DNA from: Luteimonas sp. BLCC-B24
Lineage (GTDB): Bacteria; Pseudomonadota; Gammaproteobacteria; Xanthomonadales; Xanthomonadaceae
Length of the DNA stretch: 64,000 bases
Direction: 5' to 3'
NCBI RefSeq assembly: GCF_028550595.1
Contig: NZ_JAQQGN010000008.1
Span: 91,732-155,731, forward strand
Part shown: positions 34,085-44,365 of the stretch, piece by piece
Position numbering within the stretch: the stretch's first letter is position 1
Layout: each line of letters begins with the position of its first letter
Notes under the pieces: model-generated
Told to the model about the DNA's origin: nothing
What the model saw: the letters and a program-made list of their open reading frames with translations, nothing else
Database searches by the model: none
Program-made: the position numbers and the translations under genes

Positions 34085-35085
34085 GCACGACGGGGGCGCT
34101 GGCCCTGCTCGCCGACATCGGCGGCACGAACGCCCGTTTCGCGCTGGCCGATACCGGCAGCGCCACGCCGCTGCGGCTCGACACCGTGCACGGATTCGCG
34201 GTCGCGGATTTTCCGTCGCTGGCCGAAGCCGCGCAGCACTATCTCGACACCACCGGGCACGGCGACGGCGCCACGATCCGGCGCGCGGTGTTCGCCGTCG
34301 CCGGCCGCGTCGACGGCGACGAGGCGCGCATCACCAATCATCCGTGGGTGATCTCGCGTCCGCGCACCCGGCAGCAGCTCGGCCTCGAGGACGTCGAGCT
34401 GGTCAACGATTTCGCGGCCCAGGCGATGGCGATCCCGCTGCTGCAGCCCGGGGACTACAGCGCCATCGGCGGCGTGCCGTGGGCCGTGCCGAAGGATGCA
34501 AATGGCCCCTGCACCTATGCGGTGATCGGCCCGGGCACCGGCCTCGGCGTCGGCGGCCTGGTGATCCGCGACGGCCAGCACCATCCGCTGGAAACCGAGG
34601 GCGGCCACGTGAGCTTCCCGCCGGGCACGCCCGAGGAGATCCGCATCCTGGAACACCTGTCGGCGCAGTTCGGACGGGTGTCGAACGAGCGGCTGATCTG
34701 CGGCCCCGGCCTGGTCAACATCCATCGCGCGCTGAGCGAGATCGCCGGCGTCGATCCCGGGCCGATGCGTCCGGCCGACATCACCGCGGGGGCCGCCGCC
34801 GGCGATCCGCGCTGCAGCCGCGCGGTCGATGTGTTCTGCGCGGTGTTCGGTGCGATCGCAGGTGACCTCGTGCTCACCCTCGGTGCGTGGAACGGTGTCT
34901 TCCTCACCGGCGGCCTGGTGCCGAAGATGCTCGATTCGATCCGCCATTCGGGCTTCCGCCAGCGCTTCGAACACAAGGGCCGGTTCTCGCCGACGATGGG
35001 CCAGGTGCCGAGCGTGGCCGTCACCCACCCCCATGCGGGTCTGCTGGGCGCGGCGGCGATCGCCTGCCGCAAGGCCGTCGCGTGA
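34081..35085 (+). CDS. glk: Glucokinase
   Basis: Phosphorylates glucose with ATP. The GTG start overlaps the zwf stop by four bases (GTGA). The 334-residue protein belongs to the proteobacterial Glk family: ADIGGTNARFAL (phosphate 1, about 11-22), VNDFAAQAMAIP with the catalytic Asp, GPGTGLGVG (phosphate 2), LETEGGHVSFPP and a C-terminal LTGGLVPKM-like segment. Its place in the operon suggests free glucose released by the glycosidases of this locus is its substrate. Confidence 0.95.
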   Translation: MSTTGALALLADIGGTNARFALADTGSATPLRLDTVHGFAVADFPSLAEAAQHYLDTTGHGDGATIRRAVFAVAGRVDGDEARITNHPWVISRPRTRQQLGLEDVELVNDFAAQAMAIPLLQPGDYSAIGGVPWAVPKDANGPCTYAVIGPGTGLGVGGLVIRDGQHHPLETEGGHVSFPPGTPEEIRILEHLSAQFGRVSNERLICGPGLVNIHRALSEIAGVDPGPMRPADITAGAAAGDPRCSRAVDVFCAVFGAIAGDLVLTLGAWNGVFLTGGLVPKMLDSIRHSGFRQRFEHKGRFSPTMGQVPSVAVTHPHAGLLGAAAIACRKAVA

Positions 35086-35141
35086 ATACGTCCGCGGCGG
35101 CGGCCTTTGGCAATACCGCCGGAATCGGCGAGGATGCAAGC

Positions 35142-35834
35142 ATGCATCTGCACGCTTACGAATCCGCCACCCAATGGACCTGGGGCGCGGCGATCGCGAT
35201 TTCGTCCGCGATCGCCCGCGATCTGCAGCAGCGGCCGCGCGCGCGCCTGCTGCTCTCGGGAGGCAAGACACCCGGCCCGGTCTACGCCGCGCTGTCCAAG
35301 GCACCGCTCGACTGGGAGAAGGTCGATGTCGCCCTGGTCGACGAGCGCTGGCTGCTGCCCGAAGACCCCGACAGCAATGCGCGCCTGGTGCGCGAGACGC
35401 TGATCCAGAACAAGGCACAGAAGGCGCGGCTCGAGGCGATCACCCGCGCCGGACGGCCGTTCGACGAGGCGCTCGCCACGGCCAACCTGCACGCCAAGCA
35501 GCCGGCCGGTGTCGTCGTCCTGGGCATGGGCGACGACGGCCACACGGCGTCGCTGTTTCCGGGCATGCAGGACTTCGACCGCGCGGTCGCGGCCAGCACG
35601 CCGTACGTCGGCGTCGATGCCACAGGATGTCCGGGCGCGGGCCAGTGGCACCGGCGCATCAGTCTCACGCCGGCCGGGCTCGCCCCAGCGCACACCCGCA
35701 TCCTGCTGGTGCGCGGCGAGAAGAAGCGCGCACTGCTCGACCGCCTCGTCGAGAGTGACGACATCCGTGAGCTTCCGGCGCGTCTGGCGCTGACCGTGCC
35801 CGGCGCCGCGCTGCACGTGCACTGGTGCCCCTGA
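35142..35834 (+). CDS. pgl: 6-phosphogluconolactonase
   Basis: Hydrolyses 6-phosphogluconolactone to 6-phosphogluconate. I choose the ATG at 35142 because GAGGA lies about eight bases upstream; a GTG at 35082 that overlaps the glk stop would add 20 residues. From the ATG the protein has 230 residues with LLSGGKTPGPVY, VDVALVDERWLLPEDPDSNARL and VVLGMGDDGHTASLFPG, the SOL/DevB-type blocks. It lies between glk and edd in the same operon. Confidence 0.92.
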   Translation: MHLHAYESATQWTWGAAIAISSAIARDLQQRPRARLLLSGGKTPGPVYAALSKAPLDWEKVDVALVDERWLLPEDPDSNARLVRETLIQNKAQKARLEAITRAGRPFDEALATANLHAKQPAGVVVLGMGDDGHTASLFPGMQDFDRAVAASTPYVGVDATGCPGAGQWHRRISLTPAGLAPAHTRILLVRGEKKRALLDRLVESDDIRELPARLALTVPGAALHVHWCP

Positions 35835-35901
35835 TCCGGCGCTGCCCGCGCCCCCCCTGCGCGCGGTGCACCCCCTCCCCCACGACTCGTAGCCGCCGCC
35901 C

Positions 35902-37818
<1,917 letters not shown>

Positions 37819-37822
37819 TCCG

Positions 37823-38494
37823 ATGACCTCGACCGCCTCCATGCAGGATCGCCAGTCCCACGCCGCGGAACTCCTGCGCAACGCCGGCGTGCTGCCGGTG
37901 ATCACCGTCCACACCCTCGACGAGGCGCGCGCGATCGCCGACGCCCTGCTCGAAGGCGGCTTGAACACGCTCGAACTCACCCTGCGCACGCCGGTGGCCG
38001 TCGATGCGCTGGCGATGCTCAAGCGCGAACGGCCGGGCATCGTCATCGGCGCGGGCACGGTGCTCAACGCCGACAACATCCGTGCATCGGTCGATGCGGG
38101 CGCCGACTTCCTGGTGACGCCGGGCACGCCGGCTGCGCTCGCCGATGCGCTGGTCGACGCGGCGATCCCGGCCGTGCCGGGCGCGGCCACGCCGACCGAG
38201 TTCATGGCGCTGCGCGAGCGCGGTTTCCGCAACTGCAAACTGTTCCCGGCCAGCGCGGTCGGTGGCCTGGCGATGCTCAAGGGCCTGGCCGGTCCGCTGC
38301 ACGACATGCGCTTCTGCCCGACCGGCGGCATTTCCGAATCCAACGCGGCCGAGTTCCTGGCGCAGCCGAACGTGCTCTGCATCGGCGGTTCGTGGATGCT
38401 GGACAAGGCCTGGATCGCCGCGGGTGACTGGACCCGCGTGCGCGAGACGGCGGCGCGTGCGGCGCAGATCGTGCGCGCGGCGCGGGCGGCCTGA
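37823..38494 (+). CDS. eda: KDPG aldolase
   Basis: Splits KDPG to pyruvate and glyceraldehyde 3-phosphate. From the ATG at 37823, preceded by AAGGA at 37807-37811, the protein has 223 residues; earlier in-frame ATGs would overlap edd. The Schiff-base lysine is Lys139 (RNCKLFPAS), and the catalytic glutamate and arginine are Glu51 and Arg55 (LELTLRTP). FCPTGGIS and LCIGGSWM bind phosphate. It is the last gene of the Entner-Doudoroff operon and converges on the gene at 39202. Confidence 0.95.
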   Translation: MTSTASMQDRQSHAAELLRNAGVLPVITVHTLDEARAIADALLEGGLNTLELTLRTPVAVDALAMLKRERPGIVIGAGTVLNADNIRASVDAGADFLVTPGTPAALADALVDAAIPAVPGAATPTEFMALRERGFRNCKLFPASAVGGLAMLKGLAGPLHDMRFCPTGGISESNAAEFLAQPNVLCIGGSWMLDKAWIAAGDWTRVRETAARAAQIVRAARAA

Positions 38495-39201
38495 CCGGGA
38501 CTTGCGCGCGCGTTCCGCGCCGCTGCTCCGCCCGGCGCTGCGGGTGACGTCGAATCGGTTGTAGACAGACCTCGGGCGGCGGTCGTCAGTCGCCGTCCAG
38601 GCAGTTGCGTTGGCGCGGCGAACATCCCGTATCGCAGCGCTCGCGCGCGATGCGACGTTGCCGGACGCAGCCCGTCGCGCGCGAGCGCGCTTCGACGCGT
38701 GGTCAGCGCGACACCTCGCGATCATCAGACGCGTGTCGCCACCGCCGGCGGGCGAACGCCTGCGATCACGATCGCAGGCGGCCGTCAGTCCAGTCTGCGC
38801 AGCTCGGGAAGGCTCCCGTGAGACGACCCCGGCCGGAGCCGCGCAAACGCGTGATCGACGCGCTGTGACAGCTGCTCGCGCGCGCACCTGCGCGGGTTGG
38901 GGGCGGAGCAACCGGTGCGCGCCTATCGAGTCCGCCGCCGTGGCATCGCGTCGTGACGGGCCGGTCCAGGGCCGATCATCGTCGGCCCGCAGTCCGGATG
39001 GCGATGGCCGGCCAGGGCGGGCGCGTCGATTGGCGGCCGCCGTCGCAACGGCGCACGCGCCATCGGACGACCCGCAGGCGGCGAGCGCAGCCCGCGTCTG
39101 CGCACCCGCCCGGCCCACGACGGCCCCGCGCGCCGCTGGCGCGGGGTGCGAGCGGCGTTCGCGGCCCACCCGCGTCGGCGTGGACCGTGTCGACTCGGGG
39201 C
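38495..39201. other. 707-base gap between convergent eda and the F5/8C lipoprotein gene
   Basis: No gene. Long open frames exist here only because stop codons are rare at this GC content; none has a ribosome binding site or family resemblance. Two hairpins stand out: GCCTGCGATC (38758-38767) with GATCGCAGGC (38770-38779), and CCCCGCGC (39124-39131) with GCGCGGGG (39139-39146). Either could end the converging transcripts, but neither has a T-tract. Confidence 0.55.
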
Positions 39202-42200
39202 TCAGCCCGCGCCTTCGACCCGCACGCGCGCGCCGGCGCGTTCGATGCGCAGTTCGTTGCCGGACCACTGCACCGCGCGGCCGTCGATCGTCGTCGCACC
39301 GGGGACGCTGGCGTACGGCCACTGCAGCACGAGGCCGCCCGGCGGCAGGCCACTGCCGGCATCGACGTCGAGCAGCAGCGCGCTCCCGTCGCGGCGCAGG
39401 CGATAGCCCACGCGGCCCTGCGGCGTGCGCATGCCACGCAGCGCGACACCCTCGCCGTCCAGCCACTCGGCCGGCACACCGGCCGCGAGCACGAGGCTGT
39501 CGTCGACCTCGCGGACGTAGGCGAACATGTCCAGCGCCGAGCGGACGAAATCCGAGCCCACCCACGCGTGCGGCAGGTCGCCGAGGAAGAACGGCGTGCG
39601 CGGGGTCGGCGTGACCACTTCGCCCCACTGGTTCCAGGCCAGCGGCGCGCGGTGGTCGAAGAACCACTCGCGCACCTCGTTCGCACGCTCACGCCAGCCC
39701 AGGCGCACGAACGCGGCGACGTTGCGCCACTCGTAGGGCGTGTAGTCCTTCCACGGCTCGCGGCCGTCGCGGCGATCGGTGAACTTGGTCCAATAGCGCT
39801 CGAAGGTATTGGTCAGCAGCGGCTCGGGCAGACGGCCCTGTTCGCCGCCCGGAGCGAGCGCGATGGTCGTCGATGTGGCATCGAAATCCCCGAGTTCGGC
39901 GGCGCCGGGCAGGAAATCGATGCCGTGGATCCGCGCTGCCGCACGCAGCGACGCATCGAGGTCCACGCGGAACTCGTCGCGCGCGGCGATCATGCGAGCG
40001 CTGTCCTCGGTCTTGCCCAGCGCCTCGGCGACCTCGACCGCGTCCTTGTAGCCGCGCAGCGCCCAGAAGTTGTCCCAGTACGAATGCATCGGCTTGGCCG
40101 AATAGCCCTCGTGGCTGATCGACGCCGGCATCATGCCGTAGAAGGCTTCGTTGACCGCCCGGTTGGCCTCGGTGCGCTCGCTGGCGCGCAGCACTTCCAT
40201 GTAGTCGAACGCGCCGAGCACGTGCGGCCACATCGCGGCGAGAAACGCATCGTCATTCGTGTAGCGCCAGTACTCGGCGATGTTGAAGATCAACTCGCCG
40301 TGGCTGTCGTTCTCGGGCACCGGATCGCTGCCGCGATCGTCGACGCAGCACGGCACCATGCCGTTGTCGAACTGGTAGGGCGCGTACCACTCGACGTATT
40401 CCTTCACGACTTCCGGCCGGCCCATGCGCAGCAGGCCTTCGGAGATCATCGCGCCGTCACGGATCCAGCTGCGCGCATACGACCGCGTGCCCGGCTGCAG
40501 GCGCGGTCCGATACGCGAGATCAGCATGTGCGCGAGCGAGGTGCGCAGCGTGTCGGCGAGCGCCTTGCCGGCCTCGGGCACTTCGATGCCGACCTCGCCC
40601 AGCTTGGTGCGCCAGTCGTTGGCCACCGCGTCCTGCCAGGCCTGCGGATTCCAGCCGCTCGTCGCCGGCGCGGCACCCGTCATCGGCACCAGCAGGTCGA
40701 ACTCGCGCGACTGGCCGGGCTCCAGACGCATGCTGTAGAGCAGCGCACCCGACGCGAAGGCCTGCGGATCGTCGACCTCGGTGGTCGCCGGCACGCGGCC
40801 GGCCGCGATGTGCTCGATCTCCATGCCGGCGTCGAACGTGGTCGCGAACGCCGCCTGCGCCGGCTCGCGTGCGAACACGCGCGGCATGCCGTCCACGCTG
40901 ACCCGGTCCGGGGTCACCGACACCGCGCGCAGCGGGCTCACCCCGCCGATGATGTTGAGGAACTGGCTCGGTGGATTGACCTGCAGCGGTCGCACCGCGA
41001 GTGCGAGCGTGTAGTCGCGCGCCTGTGCACCGGTGTTCTCCAGGCGATACCGCGCGACCAGCTGCGACGTCTCGGGCGTGCCGCGGGCGAAACCGGTCAC
41101 GCGCAGCGCGAGCGCGTCGTGGCGCCAGTCGACACTGGGAATCGGCAGGTAATCGTCCTGCAGCGATTGCGTGGCTTCGACATCGGCCCAGGTCACCAGC
41201 GCGTCGTCGACGCGCACGAAGGGTTCGATCGAGAACCCGCCGGCGGCGACCTCGATCGCGCCGTCCTCGCCGATCAGGCCCTGCTGGGTGCCGCCGTCGA
41301 GGCCGAGGATCGTCCAGTAGGGCTGCTCGCCGCTGAAGCCACGCGGGAACCGGCCGCGCGGATGGTCGGCGGCGACCGCCTTGATGAAGTCGTTGGGATG
41401 CTCGGTGACGGCGACCGGATGCGCGGCCACCTCCGCCAGTGCGAAGCCCTCGCCGGGCCCCGCCTGCAGCGCGAGCCCGATGTAGCGCGCTTCCGATTCC
41501 GGCAGCGACAGCCAGTCGACACCGCCGTTGCCGTCGACGACCGTGCGCACCTCGTTCCAGGTCTGGCCGTCATCGGACAGCGAGACCGCATAGGCCGATG
41601 CCTCGCGCCCCTCGGCCCACTGCAGGCGCAGGCCGCCGAACTCGCGCACCGAGCCGAGGTCGAGCACCAGCGTCTGTGGGCCGGCACCGGTGGTCCATGC
41701 GGTCTCCGGGTTGCCATCGGTCGCATGGGCCACGCCCTCCGGCGTGCTCTGCGAGGACGCCGCGAGCGTCAGCGGCGAGGTGTCGTCGGCCGGCAGTGGT
41801 TCGAACGTCAGCGTGTCGAAACACACCGAGCCCGCGCCGCCGGCGTTGTTGTAGATCGTGAACTCGATCTTCTGGCTGGACCGCAGGGTCTTGTCGGGAT
41901 CCGGTCCCCAGGCCTTGTCGATGTGCCGGGTGCGGTAGCGCACCGGGGTCCAGTCTTCGGGGTAGTCGTATTTCGGCCGGTTCACCCACCAGACGTTGTC
42001 GCCACTGGCATCGACCAGCTTGAACTGGAGATCGTTGGCCGGCGATTCGCCGCGCAGCTGGAAGCCGAAGCGGAAGTTCTCGGGATATTCGAGCGGCAAC
42101 TCGCGCTGGATGCCGACATGGCCGGACACGCCGTTGAAATCGTAGTCGAGGCACAGCGCCGCGCCGTCGACACCGTCGACGGCGCGCAGCGCGCCGCTGA

Positions 42201-42465
42201 CCTGGTTGGAGGTCACTACCTGCCAGAGCGACGGATCGTCGAAGCCATCGAGCAGGCGGACACCCTCGCCCGCCGACGCGGCCCCTTCGCCCGACGGCGT
42301 GGGTGAGACGTTGCAGGCAGCCAGGGCAGCGGCGAGTGCAGCGATGCCGAAGACGCGTGCGATGCGCGCCAGGCGCAGAGGACCGGACGACGCGGCGGTG
42401 TCGGCAGCCCGCATCATGTCGGGTTCGGCAGGCGCGCGCATGGCGCGGGTGTCGAGAATCTTCAT
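39202..42465 (-). CDS. Lipoprotein with F5/8C domain and six-hairpin glycosidase-like domain
   Basis: Likely a membrane-anchored glycan-degrading enzyme, about 1087 residues. I prefer the ATG at 42465, 12 bases after GGAG, over 42474. The lipobox ALAAC (cysteine about residue 51) ends the signal. Domains in order: a beta-sandwich (about 70-225), a discoidin/F5-8C module (about 230-350, DGNPETAWTTG), a sandwich linker, and an (alpha/alpha)6-type domain (about 600-970) with RSWIRDGAMISEGLLRMG, DSHGELIFNIAEYWR, MHSYWDNFWALRG and NQWGEV. WIRDGA and YWDNFW resemble clan members such as GH15, GH37 and GH63, but I cannot place it in a family. It is the last gene of the glycosidase-transporter operon. 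Confidence 0.78.
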   Translation of the reverse strand: MKILDTRAMRAPAEPDMMRAADTAASSGPLRLARIARVFGIAALAAALAACNVSPTPSGEGAASAGEGVRLLDGFDDPSLWQVVTSNQVSGALRAVDGVDGAALCLDYDFNGVSGHVGIQRELPLEYPENFRFGFQLRGESPANDLQFKLVDASGDNVWWVNRPKYDYPEDWTPVRYRTRHIDKAWGPDPDKTLRSSQKIEFTIYNNAGGAGSVCFDTLTFEPLPADDTSPLTLAASSQSTPEGVAHATDGNPETAWTTGAGPQTLVLDLGSVREFGGLRLQWAEGREASAYAVSLSDDGQTWNEVRTVVDGNGGVDWLSLPESEARYIGLALQAGPGEGFALAEVAAHPVAVTEHPNDFIKAVAADHPRGRFPRGFSGEQPYWTILGLDGGTQQGLIGEDGAIEVAAGGFSIEPFVRVDDALVTWADVEATQSLQDDYLPIPSVDWRHDALALRVTGFARGTPETSQLVARYRLENTGAQARDYTLALAVRPLQVNPPSQFLNIIGGVSPLRAVSVTPDRVSVDGMPRVFAREPAQAAFATTFDAGMEIEHIAAGRVPATTEVDDPQAFASGALLYSMRLEPGQSREFDLLVPMTGAAPATSGWNPQAWQDAVANDWRTKLGEVGIEVPEAGKALADTLRTSLAHMLISRIGPRLQPGTRSYARSWIRDGAMISEGLLRMGRPEVVKEYVEWYAPYQFDNGMVPCCVDDRGSDPVPENDSHGELIFNIAEYWRYTNDDAFLAAMWPHVLGAFDYMEVLRASERTEANRAVNEAFYGMMPASISHEGYSAKPMHSYWDNFWALRGYKDAVEVAEALGKTEDSARMIAARDEFRVDLDASLRAAARIHGIDFLPGAAELGDFDATSTTIALAPGGEQGRLPEPLLTNTFERYWTKFTDRRDGREPWKDYTPYEWRNVAAFVRLGWRERANEVREWFFDHRAPLAWNQWGEVVTPTPRTPFFLGDLPHAWVGSDFVRSALDMFAYVREVDDSLVLAAGVPAEWLDGEGVALRGMRTPQGRVGYRLRRDGSALLLDVDAGSGLPPGGLVLQWPYASVPGATTIDGRAVQWSGNELRIERAGARVRVEGAG

Positions 42466-42501
42466 GCGGGGCATTGGCTCCTTGGTTCGACTCCGGATTT
42501 C

Positions 42502-42572
42502 TGTAGGGAGCGCTCGCGCGCGCGATGGGGCTACTCAGGGAACGCCACATCGCGCGCAAGCGCGCTCCTACA
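42502..42572. repeat. Inverted pair of GTAG-type REP sequences
   Basis: TGTAGGGAGCGC...GCGATG (42502-42527) faces CATCGCGCGC...CCTACA (42548-42572), whose complement reads TGTAGGAGCGCGCTTGCGCG then ATG. Each arm starts with the GTAG head typical of REPs moved by RAYT transposases (TnpA-REP), and together they form a BIME-like unit. It lies inside the operon, between the second permease gene and the F5/8C lipoprotein gene. No RAYT gene is in the window. Confidence 0.72.
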
Positions 42573-42635
42573 CTCGCACGGGCGCTGCACGCCATGGCGT
42601 GGGCGCCCGCGCTCTGCGGCCGCAAGCGCGCGGCC

Positions 42636-43490
42636 TCATCCCTTGACGCTGCCGAGCAGCAATCCCTGGATGTAGTAGCGCTGCAAGGCGATGAACAGCA
42701 GCAGCACCGGAATCACCGTGACCACGGCACTGGCCATCATCATCTCGACGTCCTGGATGTGCTCGCGCGACAACGCGGCGATCGCCACCGGCAGCGTGTA
42801 GTTGCTCTGGTCGGTCAGCACGATCAGCGGCCACATGAAATCGTTCCACGCGGCCATGAAGGTGAAAATGGTCAGCGTCACCAGCACCGGCTTGAGCATC
42901 GGCAGCACGATCTGGAAGAAGATCCGCAGCTCGCCGGCGCCGTCGATGCGCGCGGCTTCCAGCAGCTCGTCGGGAATCGAGCGCGCGTACTGGCGCACCA
43001 GGAAGATGCCGAACACCGTCGCCAGCGCCGGGATGATCACCGCGCCGAAGCTGTTGACCAGCCCCATGCCCTTCATCATCAGGAACAGCGGCAGCATCGC
43101 GACCTGGGCCGGAATCACCAGTGCGCCCAGCAGGACCTGGAACAGCCGTTCGCGGCCGCGGAAGCGCAGCTTGGCGAAGGCATAGCCCGCCATGGTGTTG
43201 ACCAGCAGCGCGCCCAGGGTGATCGCCCCCGAGACCACGAGACTGTTGACGAAGTACCGGCCCATGCCGGCGCGTGCGAACAGTTGCCGGTAGTTGTCGA
43301 AGGTCAGCGCCGACGGCAGCAGCGGCGGCGGAAAACCGCTGGCTTCGCCGGTCGGCATGAAGGACACCGACAGCATCCACGCCAGCGGTGCCAGCGCGAC
43401 GATCGCCAGCAGCCCCAGCGCGCCATTGACCGTCCACGCCGTCCAGCGCGACGCACCGACTTCGCGGGGCACGAGCGCGGCGCGGTTCAT
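42636..43490 (-). CDS. ABC sugar importer permease (MalG type)
   Basis: Inner-membrane subunit of a CUT1 carbohydrate importer. I start it at the ATG at 43490 (MNRAALVPREVG), which overlaps the stop of the MalF-type gene by four bases, giving 284 residues. Six hydrophobic segments are visible. The cytoplasmic EAA loop reads EAARIDGAGELRIFFQIVLP (about 195-214) and would contact the ATPase encoded at 31.3 kb. Together with the MalF-type permease and the binding lipoprotein it forms the importer. Confidence 0.92.
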   Translation of the reverse strand: MNRAALVPREVGASRWTAWTVNGALGLLAIVALAPLAWMLSVSFMPTGEASGFPPPLLPSALTFDNYRQLFARAGMGRYFVNSLVVSGAITLGALLVNTMAGYAFAKLRFRGRERLFQVLLGALVIPAQVAMLPLFLMMKGMGLVNSFGAVIIPALATVFGIFLVRQYARSIPDELLEAARIDGAGELRIFFQIVLPMLKPVLVTLTIFTFMAAWNDFMWPLIVLTDQSNYTLPVAIAALSREHIQDVEMMMASAVVTVIPVLLLFIALQRYYIQGLLLGSVKG

Positions 43491-44365
43491 ACCATCTCCC
43501 GGCGGCGGCCCGCGCGCAGCAACAGCGTGGTCACGCCGAGGATGATCAGGAACAGCAGGAACGCCACCGCCGACGCGCGGCCGAGGTTCCACCACATGAA
43601 GCCTTCCTCGTACATGAAGTACAGCACGCTGACCGTGCTCTGCAGCGGATCACCGCGGGTCATCACATACGGCTCGGCGAACAGCTGGAAGTACCCCGAG
43701 ACCGTGATCACCGCGACCACCAGCAACACCGGCCCGAGCATCGGCAGCGTGACGTGGACGAACTGCTGCCAGCGCGAGGCGCCGTCGATGCGCGCGGCCT
43801 CGTAGAGGTCTTCGGGAATCGCGGCGAGACCGGCGATGAAGATCACCATGTTGTAGCCGAAGTTCTTCCACACCGCGAACAGGATGATCGTCGGCATTGC
43901 CCAGGCCGGATCGCCCAGCCAGTCCACCGGCGCGATGCCGACGTGGCCCAGCGCCCAGTTCACGAGGCCGTAGCTGGTGTGGAAGAGGTAGCGCCAGATC
44001 ACCGCGACCGCGACCAGCGTCGTCACCACCGGCGCGAACAGCGCGGTGCGGAACAGGCCCTTGAAGCGCGCGACCTTGGCGTTGAGCAGCAGCGCCGCGC
44101 CCAGCGACACCGCGATCGACAGCGGCACGCCGATGACGACGAAGTACGCGGTGTTGCCGAGCGATTTCCAGAACAGCGGCGTGCGCAGCAGATCGACGTA
44201 GTTGCCGAGCGCGACGAAGCGCAGGTTCGACATGTCGGCCAGCGCGTAGAGGTCGAAGTCGGTCAGGCTGAGCAACAGCGCCGACGCGACCGGAATCGCG
44301 AAGAACACGCCCAGCACGATCAGTGCGGGGCCGGCGAAGATCCAGCCGGCGGTACTAGTGCGCAT
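43487..44365 (-). CDS. ABC sugar importer permease (MalF type)
   Basis: First permease subunit of the CUT1 importer. From the ATG at 44365 (MRTSTAGWIFAGPALIVLG) it has 292 residues and six membrane helices; the frame is open upstream, but that part overlaps the binding-protein gene. The EAA loop is EAARIDGASRWQQFVHVTLP (about 200-219). It overlaps the binding-protein gene by 11 bases and the next permease by four, indicating coupled translation. Confidence 0.92.
   Translation of the reverse strand: MRTSTAGWIFAGPALIVLGVFFAIPVASALLLSLTDFDLYALADMSNLRFVALGNYVDLLRTPLFWKSLGNTAYFVVIGVPLSIAVSLGAALLLNAKVARFKGLFRTALFAPVVTTLVAVAVIWRYLFHTSYGLVNWALGHVGIAPVDWLGDPAWAMPTIILFAVWKNFGYNMVIFIAGLAAIPEDLYEAARIDGASRWQQFVHVTLPMLGPVLLVVAVITVSGYFQLFAEPYVMTRGDPLQSTVSVLYFMYEEGFMWWNLGRASAVAFLLFLIILGVTTLLLRAGRRREMV

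Noticed and set aside
35835..35901. C-rich gap before edd as a regulatory site
   Set aside because: It contains runs of C but no palindrome and no match to the LacI motif. Spacing fits a normal operon junction.
38610..39614. Possible gene in the gap after eda
   Set aside because: Arg/Ala-rich translation without motif, start signal or membrane pattern, and its end overlaps the real gene on the other strand.
38953..42306. 1117-codon plus-strand open frame opposite the F5/8C lipoprotein gene
   Set aside because: Shadow frame with His/Arg/Ala-rich composition. The minus-strand reading has a lipobox and recognisable domains.
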